Source: Clostridia bacterium (GTDB lineage Bacteria > Bacillota > Clostridia > Oscillospirales > Acutalibacteraceae). Taken from it: a stretch of 36,573 bases of DNA. Below the pieces are notes generated by a model that ran no database searches, had not been told where the DNA came from, and saw only the letters and a list, made by a program, of their open reading frames with translations. The stretch is from the NCBI GenBank assembly GCA_030523605.1, contig JAUNIE010000008.1:1-36573 (forward strand), written 5' to 3'. Positions 1 through 7,370 of this stretch are shown piece after piece. The first letter of the stretch is position 1; the number at the start of each line of letters is the position of its first letter. Position numbers and translations under genes: made by a program.

Positions 1-1
1 T

Positions 2-871
2 GAACTCAAAGAAAAACTTTTTAAAAGCTCAGTGCCGTTTAGAGCGTTGACAGATGATGATTTAGCAGATATATCCGGAGGAATATCAGGTAGGCAAGCA
101 CTGTCCGCATGTATGGGTTTGATGATACTGACAGGTGTGGGTACAGACATGCTTGGAATTAATAGCTACGCCGGTGCGAAGGGTACGGAAACGTCTGTTA
201 CCAGCGTAGTCAGTAAACAATCTTTTGGAGATAAAGTACGCAAGAAACTTTCACAACTCGCCGAGAAGCTTGGAATAAAGACCGGCTCAAAGGAGATAAA
301 ACCCAAAAGTGCCAAAGAACTGAAAAAAGAGGAACACGAGAAACTTTTACGTTTTGCAGATATATTGACTAATGACTGGGTGGCTATTTATGCGGAATTA
401 TTAGTAAATGAACGTGTTAAAGAAACCGAAAAACAAGGAAAGTCTGTATATTCGGCCGTGGATTGGAAGTTGTATGCTTTCTCTATTATCGAACACTATA
501 AATATGAGGCAGATTATTATAATTTTGACTATGGTGTTGATGTAACAGAATACAAAGCAAAACTTGATAAGCTGATGAATGAAACCAATTTTGAAAATTT
601 TAACAAGAAAGATTTTAATGAAAAGGTAGGTGGACTTGCAGATTCTTTTTATAAATCTGTGGGAGTTACGTTGAAAGATCAAGAATATATAGATATGATC
701 AATGCCACCAATCTTTCGAAAAAAGAACAATCTAATATAACCAAATCCCTATATAAGAAAATTTGTGCTTTGGATGAACAGCTTGGTATTTCGTGGAATG
801 ACGAAGCGGATGCTAAATTTCATCATATGGGCGGTTGTGCAGTAATTTGCGGATGGCATTTCGGCAAATGA
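2..871 (+). CDS. Double-glycine (Nif11/bacteriocin type) leader protein, 5' partial
   Basis: The reading frame is open from the window edge, so the true start lies upstream; the GTG at 32 is internal and has no ribosome site. The visible N-terminus holds the end of a leader of the form LTDDDLADISGG, a classic double-glycine processing site recognised by C39-type peptidase ABC exporters. After GG comes a hydrophobic stretch (MGLMILTGVGTDMLG), then about 230 charged, mostly helical residues with no family I recognise. The tail HHMGGCAVICGWHFGK has two Cys and is unlike the rest. No modification enzyme or exporter is nearby. Two other Nif11-like leader genes occur at 10505 and 34375. The role is unknown; an exported peptide or protein is inferred from the leader only. 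Confidence 0.6.
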   Translation, partial: ELKEKLFKSSVPFRALTDDDLADISGGISGRQALSACMGLMILTGVGTDMLGINSYAGAKGTETSVTSVVSKQSFGDKVRKKLSQLAEKLGIKTGSKEIKPKSAKELKKEEHEKLLRFADILTNDWVAIYAELLVNERVKETEKQGKSVYSAVDWKLYAFSIIEHYKYEADYYNFDYGVDVTEYKAKLDKLMNETNFENFNKKDFNEKVGGLADSFYKSVGVTLKDQEYIDMINATNLSKKEQSNITKSLYKKICALDEQLGISWNDEADAKFHHMGGCAVICGWHFGK

Positions 872-924
872 ATGTAGAAAATGTGGCCGACCTTAAGAAA
901 GCAATTGCAGAAACCGGAGATTGA
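868..924 (+). other. Tiny overlapping ORF or frameshifted tail of the preceding gene
   Basis: An ATGA overlap with the stop of the preceding gene opens an 18-codon frame reading MNVENVADLKKAIAETGD. The same frame is open back to 814. It is amphipathic and protein-like, so it may be the real C-terminus displaced by a frameshift, or chance. No ribosome site precedes it. Confidence 0.2.
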
Positions 925-957
925 AATGACTAAGTAGTTTAGCTGATTTAAAAATTT

Positions 958-986
958 TCACCGATGTAATGTCGGTGATTTTATTT
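958..986 (+). terminator. Rho-independent terminator
   Basis: Perfect 7-bp stem TCACCGA/TCGGTGA with a 7-base loop, followed by TTTTATTTTG. It closes the leader-protein transcript before the ankyrin array. Confidence 0.75.
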
Positions 987-1016
987 TGCTTTTATTTGTT
1001 GATTTTTAAATAAACA

Positions 1017-1045
1017 TTGACATAAAATAAAATTTATGTTATAAT
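1017..1045 (+). promoter_or_regulatory. Consensus sigma-A promoter of ankyrin gene 1
   Basis: TTGACA at 1017-1022 and TATAAT at 1040-1045, exact 17-bp spacer, extended -10 TGT. The spacer (AAAATAAAATTTATGT) recurs in front of the other ankyrin paralogs. Confidence 0.85.
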
Positions 1046-1100
1046 TAAATCAGCAATAAGCGTGGAATTGAAAAATAATATTTTTAAAGGGGAAATGATT

Positions 1101-2207
1101 ATGAATGGAAAAATTAAAGCAGTACTTGGTACAGCGGTAATTATGGCAGGTATGTTCACTTCTGTGTTTAGCGCAAATGCCAATCCGCTTCACGATGCAG
1201 CTTCAAAAGGAGATCTTGAGGAAATCAAAACTCTCTGTGAAGAACATCCCGAATGGATTAATGAGCAGAAGGATGTTGACGATTCGGGATCATTTCCAAT
1301 TTTCCATGCAAAAGATTTTGATGTGGTAAAATGTTTAATCGAACATGGAGCTGACGTTAATGCGAAGTATGGAGGCGAAACTTTACTTCAACGTTTGACA
1401 AGTATTTTTTATAATGCAAGTTTAAGCAAAGAAGAAAAAGTTAAAAATTTAGAAGAAATAAAATTTTTGGTTGAACATGGTGCTGACGTTAATTCAAAAG
1501 ATGTTGTAGGTCGGACTCCGCTACATGTAGCAGTAGATGCAAGGCTCAAAGTATTAGGTGGTGCCACGCAACTTTACGATGATGAAGATGTGGAACTAAT
1601 AAAATATTTAGTCGAACATGGAGCAGACGTTAATACAAAGGATAACCACGGTGTTACTGTGCTTCATGGTGCGTATGATGCAGAAGTGGTAAAATATTTG
1701 GTAGAGCATGGTGCGGATGTTAATGCAAAGGACGACTATGGTTACACTCCGCTTCATGGTGCATATGATGTAGAAGTGGCAAAATACCTGGTAGAGTACG
1801 GTGCGGATGTTAATGCAAAGGACGACTTAGGTAGGACTCCTTTGTTTTGGGCAAGAGACATTGAAGTAGTGAAATATTTGATAGAGCACGGCGCAGATAT
1901 TAATGCAAAAGACGGCTATTGTGGTGAAACTCCGCTTCATAAAGCATACAACTTGGAAGTAGTAAAATACTTGGTAGAACATGGCGCAGATGTTAATGCG
2001 AAGGATGACTTAGGTAGGACTCCTTTATTTGAGGCAAAAGACATTGAAGTAGTGAAATATTTGATAGAGCACGGCGCAGATGTTAATGCAAAAGACGAAA
2101 ACGGTAACACCTTGCTTAAACAGCTCAAAGACTGTTTAGAAACATATCCATCTGAAGATTTAAATTCTGAAATCGAATATCTCCGCTCACAAGGCGCACA
2201 AGAATAA
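1101..2207 (+). CDS. Secreted ankyrin-repeat protein 1 (largest of six paralogs)
   Basis: A 368-residue protein. The start at 1101 is chosen over upstream GTG 1062 and ATG 1095 because AAAGGGGA at 1086-1093 is well spaced and paralogs begin alike (M-x-x-K-x-K-A-x-L-G). Residues 1-27 form a Sec signal peptide ending SANA before NPLHDA. The rest is about nine ankyrin repeats with TPLH and VKYLVEHGADVNAKD cores. The C-terminal repeats have a 30-residue period rather than 33, because the turn between the two helices (the usual GH-containing segment) is shortened. Two neighbouring repeats are duplicated almost exactly at DNA level, offset 183 nt. There is no lipobox, sorting signal or C-terminal membrane segment, so the protein is probably released. 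Ankyrin repeats bind proteins; the target is unknown. Confidence 0.9.
   Translation: MNGKIKAVLGTAVIMAGMFTSVFSANANPLHDAASKGDLEEIKTLCEEHPEWINEQKDVDDSGSFPIFHAKDFDVVKCLIEHGADVNAKYGGETLLQRLTSIFYNASLSKEEKVKNLEEIKFLVEHGADVNSKDVVGRTPLHVAVDARLKVLGGATQLYDDEDVELIKYLVEHGADVNTKDNHGVTVLHGAYDAEVVKYLVEHGADVNAKDDYGYTPLHGAYDVEVAKYLVEYGADVNAKDDLGRTPLFWARDIEVVKYLIEHGADINAKDGYCGETPLHKAYNLEVVKYLVEHGADVNAKDDLGRTPLFEAKDIEVVKYLIEHGADVNAKDENGNTLLKQLKDCLETYPSEDLNSEIEYLRSQGAQE
1681..2097 (+). repeat. In-gene tandem ankyrin-coding repeats (about 90 nt units)
   Basis: Successive 90-93 nt units encode the ankyrin core. The stretch beginning GACATTGAAGTAGTGAAATA at 1857 recurs at 2040 and stays identical for about 40 bases, showing recent duplication of a two-repeat, 183-nt block. 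Such repeats allow copy-number change by recombination. Confidence 0.8.
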
Positions 2208-2228
2208 TTTATAAGTTGATTTCTTATC

Positions 2229-2261
2229 ATGTCCTATCATTTTTGGTAGGACATATTTTTT
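2229..2261 (+). terminator. Terminator of ankyrin gene 1
   Basis: Stem ATGTCCTAT/GTAGGACAT (9 bp, one G-U), 8-base loop, then ATTTTTTTA. It is nearly the same hairpin as behind ankyrin gene 2. Confidence 0.8.
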
Positions 2262-2295
2262 ATAATGAATTTATTTTAAAAACATGAAAAGGACA

Positions 2296-2324
2296 TTGAC
2301 AAAGGATAAAATTTATATTATAAT
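2296..2324 (+). promoter_or_regulatory. Consensus promoter of ankyrin gene 2
   Basis: TTGACA 2296-2301, 17-bp spacer, TATAAT 2319-2324. The spacer shares GATAAAATTTATAT with the gene 1 promoter. Confidence 0.85.
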
Positions 2325-2372
2325 TGTTTTGCTAGCATCTAATTACAACAACATTTTTAAGGGGAATTTATA

Positions 2373-3176
2373 GTGAATTTAAAGCTCAAGTCTTTAATTG
2401 GAATAGTGGTGGCTTTTTCGTTAGTATTTGCTCAGGGTATGGGTGCGAGAGCCGAACACAATTGGCTACATAATTTTGTTGCGGAAGAGGGCGATACGGT
2501 AACAAAAAAAGACTACAATCGTATTTTCCGTGCAGGAAGCATACTTGATGAACTTAATGATGCAGGATGTAGCCCTTCGGATTTAGCTTTGTTACTTGGT
2601 AAGCCTAACAAGTTTGAAACCATAATGTACTCTACCATAGCTAATATGCGCAGGGTAATCGTTCGGGCGAGGGATTCGCTTACAGAGGTTGATCAAGAAT
2701 ATTTGAATGAATATTTGCAATATTCATGCCAAAACCGCTGTGCGATAGATATTATTCAAGCTTTAGATTCAGGGGCAGAACCTGATGCTCTCACGGATAA
2801 GGGATCTACACCTCTGCACCTGTTTGCTTATGGTAATAAATTTGGTTCATGTTTAATAGATAATGGATTTTTCCGTGTACCTTTATTGAGAAGGGTTGTG
2901 CGTACTTTAATTAATGATTATGGTTTGGATGTAAATGCTCGGGATAACGAGGGCTGCACTCCGTTACATTTAGCTTTTGATAAGACGATTGCCGAAAGTC
3001 TGGTAGCGAATGGTGCAGATATTAACGCCAGAGATAATGACGGCCTTACTCCACTGGGCACTCTAAGGTCTTATTATGAGTTTTTTAGAAACTCCAATGA
3101 CCCAATGCAAAGACGCTTGAGTGAAAAATTACCTCCTGTTATAGGCTATCTGGTATCAATTGGTGCACAAGAATAA
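2373..3176 (+). CDS. Secreted ankyrin-repeat protein 2
   Basis: A 267-residue protein with a GTG start, supported by AAGGGGAA at 2359-2366. The signal peptide is about residues 1-26 (hydrophobic run from LIGIVVAFSLVFA, cleavage near ARAEH). Residues 30-130 are a helical region not seen in the other paralogs. At least two ankyrin repeats follow: DKGSTPLHLFAYG and DNEGCTPLHLAFDKT, the latter again with the shortened 30-residue spacing, then GADINARDNDGLTPL. It ends with the same GAQE as gene 1, confirming common descent. It has its own promoter and terminator. Inferred role: secreted protein-binding scaffold, partner unknown. Confidence 0.85.
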   Translation: MNLKLKSLIGIVVAFSLVFAQGMGARAEHNWLHNFVAEEGDTVTKKDYNRIFRAGSILDELNDAGCSPSDLALLLGKPNKFETIMYSTIANMRRVIVRARDSLTEVDQEYLNEYLQYSCQNRCAIDIIQALDSGAEPDALTDKGSTPLHLFAYGNKFGSCLIDNGFFRVPLLRRVVRTLINDYGLDVNARDNEGCTPLHLAFDKTIAESLVANGADINARDNDGLTPLGTLRSYYEFFRNSNDPMQRRLSEKLPPVIGYLVSIGAQE

Positions 3177-3194
3177 TTTGTAATATAGTTTCAG

Positions 3195-3229
3195 GATGTC
3201 CTATCATTTTTTGTGGGACATCTTTTTTA
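3195..3229 (+). terminator. Terminator of ankyrin gene 2
   Basis: Stem GATGTCCTAT/GTGGGACATC, with two G-U pairs, then TTTTTTA. Homologous to the hairpin at 2229. Confidence 0.8.
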
Positions 3230-3262
3230 TGATTTGGTCGTATTGTAAGCGTGGAAATGTTA

Positions 3263-3291
3263 TTGACAAAAAATGGAATTTATGTTACAAC
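3263..3291 (+). promoter_or_regulatory. Promoter of ankyrin gene 3, weaker -10
   Basis: TTGACA 3263-3268, 17-bp spacer containing GGAATTTATGT, then TACAAC at 3286-3291. Same ancestral promoter as genes 1, 2, 4 and 6, with a decayed -10. Confidence 0.65.
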
Positions 3292-3331
3292 CGATTTACG
3301 ATATTATAAATTATACGAAGGGGTTTTTATC

Positions 3332-3892
3332 ATGAAAATTAGATTTAAAGCATTGTTTGCGGTATTTGCGTTAATGGTAGCTATGTTTGCACCGGGGTTT
3401 TGTGCAAACGCTTTTCATACACCTTTGCATGATGCCGTAAAGGACGGAAATCTCAAAGATATAAAAATGTATTTGGATGCGCACCCTGAGTGGGTGTCGG
3501 AAAAAGACTGTACAGCAGCGTATAATTCTCCGCTGTTCTACGCCGGAAGTTTTGAAATTGTAGAATATTTAGTTAAAAAAGGCGCAGATATTCACGCAAG
3601 AAATTTTTTTAGGTCTACTCCGCTTCACCATTTGGTAGATTTGTGTGATGAGCGTGTGGTCGAGCTTTTGCTTGAGAAAGGTGCAGATATTAACGCACGC
3701 AATTGTTATAACGAAACTCCGCTGGCGCATTTGGAGCGTTCAATTAGGATTGTAACAGCTTTTTATATGGATATTCTTGTACCTAGAAATGTGTTTTCGG
3801 TTGAGCGGTTTCGAAACGTTAAGGGGAGCGAATATCTTATGGAATTATACAAATTCAGAGATAAGCTAATAGCGATGGGAGCTACGTTTTGA
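3332..3892 (+). CDS. Secreted ankyrin-repeat protein 3
   Basis: 186 residues from ATG 3332, with GAAGGGG at 3318-3324. An upstream GTG at 3251 would place the promoter inside the gene, so it is rejected. Signal peptide about residues 1-27, ending FCANA before FHTPLHDAV. The first repeat is degenerate (NLKDIKMYLDAHPEW); two clear repeats follow, one with the 30-residue spacing (SPLFYAGSFEIVEYLVKKG) and one ending LLLEKGADINARN. The C-terminal 50 residues are helical and capped by IAMGATF, comparable to SIGAQE in gene 2. No catalytic motif is seen. Confidence 0.85.
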   Translation: MKIRFKALFAVFALMVAMFAPGFCANAFHTPLHDAVKDGNLKDIKMYLDAHPEWVSEKDCTAAYNSPLFYAGSFEIVEYLVKKGADIHARNFFRSTPLHHLVDLCDERVVELLLEKGADINARNCYNETPLAHLERSIRIVTAFYMDILVPRNVFSVERFRNVKGSEYLMELYKFRDKLIAMGATF

Positions 3893-3947
3893 TTATCAAT
3901 GCTTAGCACTGCATAGTGAATTTATTTCAAAAATTGCGAAAATAATA

Positions 3948-3976
3948 TTGGCAAAAAATAAAATTTATGTTATAAT
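3948..3976 (+). promoter_or_regulatory. Promoter of ankyrin gene 4
   Basis: TTGGCA 3948-3953, 17-bp spacer AAAAATAAAATTTATGT, TATAAT 3971-3976. The upstream GAATTTATTT box at 3918 also matches the one at 2266 before gene 2. Confidence 0.8.
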
Positions 3977-4025
3977 CAAACTGCGATTTTAGAAGTTAAA
4001 AACACTATGAAGGGAAATTTTTACT

Positions 4026-4682
4026 ATGAAATTAAGAATTAAAGTATTATTGGGATTATTTGCGGTTATTGGGAGTATGACCGCTTCGGTTTTCAGCGTC
4101 AATGCTGTCAGAACTCCTTTGCACGATGCAGTAAGAGGTTCGAACTGCGAGCGGATTAAAATTTTATGCCGCCAACATCCTGAGTGGCTTTCTGAACAGG
4201 ACCCCAGTGATGGCAGATTGCCCATTGAATGTACAGAACGATTGGATGTATTAAAAGTTTTGGTTGAAAATGGTGCGGATGTAAACGAACGGAGAAAAAA
4301 TGACGGAGCTACTGCGCTTCATAAAGTGAGAAGCTATGAAATTTTAGAATATTTAGTAAGAAACAACGGAAATGTTTGTGCGGTGGATAAAGTGAACAAT
4401 ACGCCTCTGCACGAGTGGATTATGGAATTTGCTCAAGAAGATAAAATTCGCCTCAGAGAAGCCATTGATTTGTTAGTGAGGCATGGGGCAAATATTAACG
4501 CTCGTAATCGTGACGGGCAAACCCCTCTCGGTCGTTTAAAACATCTGAGAGAAAGTATAGAGCAAATGCTCAAAAAACCTTTGTTTGCCGACGTTAATTT
4601 TTCGGACGAAGTTCGAGAATTGCCGGGTAAGGCAGATAAATTGATGGAATATCTGCAGGAACGTTATGGCGCACAGTTTTAA
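4026..4682 (+). CDS. Secreted ankyrin-repeat protein 4
   Basis: 218 residues, ATG 4026 behind GAAGGGA at 4009-4015. Signal peptide about residues 1-26, ending SVNA before VRTPLHDAV. A conserved paralog block CRQHPEWLSEQD follows, then ankyrin units: LVENGADVNERR, a shortened unit around TALHKVRSYEILEYLVR, and LLVRHGANINARNRDGQTPLG. The C-terminus (residues 180-218) is charged and helical, ending ERYGAQF. Closest in plan to proteins 3 and 6, so those three probably arose by later duplications. Confidence 0.85.
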   Translation: MKLRIKVLLGLFAVIGSMTASVFSVNAVRTPLHDAVRGSNCERIKILCRQHPEWLSEQDPSDGRLPIECTERLDVLKVLVENGADVNERRKNDGATALHKVRSYEILEYLVRNNGNVCAVDKVNNTPLHEWIMEFAQEDKIRLREAIDLLVRHGANINARNRDGQTPLGRLKHLRESIEQMLKKPLFADVNFSDEVRELPGKADKLMEYLQERYGAQF

Positions 4683-4706
4683 TTTCTAAAATTAAAAAAG
4701 TATTGT

Positions 4707-4737
4707 ATGCCTTGCTGTTTTTGCAGGGCATATTTTT
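4707..4737 (+). terminator. Terminator of ankyrin gene 4
   Basis: Stem ATGCCTTGC/GCAGGGCAT (9 bp), loop TGTTTTT, tail ATTTTTA. Same hairpin family as those after genes 5 and 6. Confidence 0.8.
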
Positions 4738-4786
4738 AGGTGATTTTTAAAATTGAAAAGCGTTATATTGAAGGAAGTTTTTTATT

Positions 4787-5311
4787 ATGAAACTAAAATT
4801 TAAAGTATTGTTTGGAACCGTTTCAATTCTAGCAAGTATGGTTGTTTCGACGTTTGGTGCGAGCGCTACTAATCCTCTACACGATGTGGTAAATACAGGA
4901 AATGTCGAAAGAATCGAGGAATTATGTAAGCTAAATGGAGATTGGATTCACCGGAAAAATGAGTATGGTGATTTGCCTATCCACTGCGCTACTACATTTG
5001 GTGCGCTAAAATGCCTTATTAAAAATGGGGCTGATGTTAACGCACAAGGCAGTGGCGGTCGCACTGTATTACACCGGTTTATGATTTACGCTGCCAATAG
5101 TGCTGATCGTGAATATGCGGATGCAATTAATTATTTGTTGAAAAACGGTGCAGATATTAATATTCGAGATGGTAAAAACATGACGCCGTTGGATTTGTTG
5201 GAGAGTTTATATAGACATCACCTTGAGCGTGATGCGCATTCGGATACTACATTACGGCTGAAAATGTATATCGAATCATTGAGAGAGCCTGATGGTAAAA
5301 TTTGTATTTAG
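4787..5311 (+). CDS. Secreted ankyrin-repeat protein 5 (short)
   Basis: 174 residues, ATG 4787 with GAAGGAAG about 12 bases upstream. Signal peptide about residues 1-26, ending GASA before TNPLHDVV. Two to three repeats: DLPIHCATTFGALKCLIKNGADVNAQ (short spacing), then LLKNGADINIRDGKNMTPLD. It is the only member without the duplicated promoter: between the gene 4 terminator and this start I find only a TATATT at 4764 with no proper -35, so it may depend on readthrough or be weakly expressed. Confidence 0.8.
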   Translation: MKLKFKVLFGTVSILASMVVSTFGASATNPLHDVVNTGNVERIEELCKLNGDWIHRKNEYGDLPIHCATTFGALKCLIKNGADVNAQGSGGRTVLHRFMIYAANSADREYADAINYLLKNGADINIRDGKNMTPLDLLESLYRHHLERDAHSDTTLRLKMYIESLREPDGKICI

Positions 5312-5327
5312 CGCAGATAGTTTAGAC

Positions 5328-5355
5328 GCCTTGCCGTCTTGGCGAGGCTCTTTTT
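5328..5355 (+). terminator. Terminator of ankyrin gene 5
   Basis: Stem GCCTTGCC/GGCGAGGC with a 5-base loop, tail TCTTTTTAT. Confidence 0.8.
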
Positions 5356-5386
5356 ATCATATATTTTTGAAAATAATAAAAACTGG

Positions 5387-5415
5387 TTGACGTAAAATGA
5401 AATTTATGTTACAAT
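5387..5415 (+). promoter_or_regulatory. Promoter of ankyrin gene 6
   Basis: TTGACG 5387-5392, 17-bp spacer TAAAATGAAATTTATGT, TACAAT 5410-5415. Confidence 0.8.
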
Positions 5416-5468
5416 AAAGTTACGCTTTAAAAACTAGAAATTATTAAATGAAGGGAAGTTTTTTTATT

Positions 5469-6113
5469 ATGAAGCTGAAATTTAAAGCAATACTTGGAGT
5501 TGCTGCAATTGTAGCAGGTATGTTTACTTCAATTATGGGTGCAAATGCTAATCCAATTCACGATGCAGTAAGAGCCGGGGACTGCGAGAAAGTGGCCGTT
5601 TTATGGCGCCAACATCCTGAGTGGAGGTATGAAGAGGACGGTAACGGTTGGTTACCGATTCATTGCGTAAATAGAGTAGAGGTATTAAACACTTTAGTTA
5701 AAAACGGGTGCTATGTAGGTATGGGAGACCATAACGGTAAAACTGCACTCCACAAAGCAAAGGACTATGCGGTTATAAAGCGCTTGGTAGAATTGGGTGC
5801 AGATGTTAATGCACGTGATAATATGGGGTGTACCCCACTGCATGGCTTGGTTTATAGCTGTTTTGCAGAAAAAGAAAAAAGCGATCTTAGAGATTCCGTT
5901 GATTTTTTAGTGTCTTGTGGCGCAGATATCAATGCTTATGATTGCTCTGGCAAAACCCCTCTTGCCCATTTGCTAGCTACGGTAAGGTGCTATCATCAAT
6001 CTGCAGATATGAAAAATGGAGAAGAGATGTGTAATCGTTTTACTAAAATTATTTTTAACGCATATGATTTTGGTAGTTATCTGGTAAATAAATTCTCCGC
6101 AACTTCTGTGTAA
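5469..6113 (+). CDS. Secreted ankyrin-repeat protein 6
   Basis: 214 residues from ATG 5469. The ATG at 5448 is rejected because it overlaps the GAAGGGAAG ribosome site. Signal peptide about residues 1-26, ending GANA before NPIHDAV, nearly the same as in protein 1. The WRQHPEW block matches protein 4. Repeats: one short unit around TALHKAKDYAVIKRLVELGADVNARDNMGCTPLHGL, then LVSCGADINAYDCSGKTPLAHL. The C-terminus is unlike the paralogs and is hydrophobic-aromatic. Last gene of the array; its terminator is shared with the convergent DUF4363 gene. Confidence 0.85.
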   Translation: MKLKFKAILGVAAIVAGMFTSIMGANANPIHDAVRAGDCEKVAVLWRQHPEWRYEEDGNGWLPIHCVNRVEVLNTLVKNGCYVGMGDHNGKTALHKAKDYAVIKRLVELGADVNARDNMGCTPLHGLVYSCFAEKEKSDLRDSVDFLVSCGADINAYDCSGKTPLAHLLATVRCYHQSADMKNGEEMCNRFTKIIFNAYDFGSYLVNKFSATSV

Positions 6114-6126
6114 TATCTAAAATTTA

Positions 6127-6160
6127 TATGCCTTGCCGTTTTGGTAAGGCATAATTTTTA
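6127..6160 (+). terminator. Terminator between convergent genes
   Basis: 11-bp stem TATGCCTTGCC/GGTAAGGCATA, loop GTTTT, followed by ATTTTTAT; the upstream A/T run could also serve the minus-strand operon. Confidence 0.8.
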
Positions 6161-6544
6161 TAATATATTCTCGACTGAGGGAATTTCTATTTTTTCGAGG
6201 TTTTCGGTTTCGGTGAGGGCAATGGAGCTGTTTGTCCAGAAGTCCGAATCGTCTTCCGGGTTTGTGATTATATTAATTTGCATAAGTTTTATGGATTTTT
6301 CAATTTCCGAGAGTTCGCTGTGATGAATTACCATCGAAAGTAAGAATTGATGTTTTTGCCAGTATTCATCGAGAGCATTAATACTTTCTTTAGTGTGATT
6401 TTTACGCCCGGAAATCACCATGGAACGCACTTCTTCAATTTGATTTTTTGTGTTTGCGCAGACCTCTGAAGTGTAGTAAAGACAAAGCCCGCAAAGAGTT
6501 AAAGATGCCAAAAGCAAAATTATGACATATCTTATTTTTTTCAT
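6158..6544 (-). CDS. DUF4363-like membrane-anchored protein
   Basis: 128 residues. An N-terminal segment (residues 5-24, YVIILLLASLTLCGLCLYY) is a membrane anchor or uncleaved signal. The outside part is helical, with the pattern typical of DUF4363 (a WQKHQ motif near residue 62, then SEIEKSI). Its ATG overlaps the stop of the upstream DUF421 gene by ATGA, so the two are translationally coupled. Clostridia often pair DUF4363 with a YetF/DUF421 protein, and I rely on that pairing for the call. Function unknown. Confidence 0.7.
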   Translation of the reverse strand: MKKIRYVIILLLASLTLCGLCLYYTSEVCANTKNQIEEVRSMVISGRKNHTKESINALDEYWQKHQFLLSMVIHHSELSEIEKSIKLMQINIITNPEDDSDFWTNSSIALTETENLEKIEIPSVENIL

Positions 6545-7218
6545 GTCGAAATCTCCTTTTTGATTATATTAAATTCTTTTGCTTCATTTGCTGTCATCAT
6601 AAATACATCTTTTCTTTCCATATTTTTTTCTTTGAGAATTTTGTCGAGCCACTTTGTATCAATGCCGCAGAATTTCATGGATTCTTCAGAAATAATACCA
6701 TCGCTTATAATTACGGCATTAATTTTTGGGTTCGGCAGTTTTAGACCGCTGTCTTTTGCAGAGGGTGGCTGGCTTTCGGATTTTTTCATCACGCTCATTT
6801 GCCCGTTTGTTTCCATAATTGCGTACCATACATCATTTATGTCGAAAATATCCAATTGGCGCAGTTGTTCCACAAGATCCTGAGTGCTGAGTCTAAGATA
6901 TTTCATGGCCTTTTGCTGAATTTCTCCTTTTTTTATTACGATAACGGGTTTCCCACATACTATTTCACGGATTTTTCTGCTTTTTAGCATTAAACACGAA
7001 ACCGAAATTTCGCAACAAATAAGGATTATTATAGGTAGTAAACTCGAAAGCAGCGGTTCTGCGGGGTCTTCCATAGGAAGGGTAGCAATATTTGAAATCA
7101 TTATCGTTATAACGAGTTCTGAAGTTTGTAGGTCGCTTATTTGTCGCTTGCCCATTATTTTTATTGAAAATATCATTATCAAATAAATAATTACTGTTCT
7201 TATTAGTATTACGGTCAT
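6541..7218 (-). CDS. DUF421 / YetF-family membrane protein
   Basis: 225 residues. Three predicted membrane helices (about residues 3-21, 33-50, 57-78) hold the family motif MGKRQISDLQTSELV at residues 22-36. A soluble two-part domain follows, with GKPVIVIKKGEI and the LRQLDIFDINDVWYAIMETNG segment typical of DUF421. B. subtilis relatives are YetF, YdfR and YrbG; the molecular role of the wider family is poorly known, though YetF-type proteins have been tied to spore-envelope and membrane functions. Ribosome site AAGAGGT lies before the ATG. First gene of a two-gene operon, divergent from the macrodomain gene. Confidence 0.85.
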   Translation of the reverse strand: MTVILIRTVIIYLIMIFSIKIMGKRQISDLQTSELVITIMISNIATLPMEDPAEPLLSSLLPIIILICCEISVSCLMLKSRKIREIVCGKPVIVIKKGEIQQKAMKYLRLSTQDLVEQLRQLDIFDINDVWYAIMETNGQMSVMKKSESQPPSAKDSGLKLPNPKINAVIISDGIISEESMKFCGIDTKWLDKILKEKNMERKDVFMMTANEAKEFNIIKKEIST

Positions 7219-7310
7219 GATTTACCTCTTGTCTTATAAAAAAAATTAATTATTGATAGTTTTTGATAATATTTTAAAAATATACGCTTTATAAATATAA
7301 AAAGAAGATA

Positions 7311-7339
7311 TTGCAAAATTGTGAAGGATATGTTATAAT
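7311..7339 (+). promoter_or_regulatory. Promoter of the macrodomain gene
   Basis: TTGCAA 7311-7316, 17-bp spacer, TATAAT 7334-7339 with extended -10 TGT. It lies 31 bases before the ATG. Confidence 0.75.
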
Positions 7340-7370
7340 GTGAATATAATAGACTGAATGGGGGAAAACT

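Noticed and set aside
1062..1100. Upstream GTG start for ankyrin gene 1
   Set aside because: It would precede the ribosome site and add 13 residues ahead of a normal signal peptide not present in paralogs.
1681..2097. Regular direct repeats that might be a CRISPR array
   Set aside because: The repeats are about 90 nt, without spacers, in frame, and encode ankyrin units.
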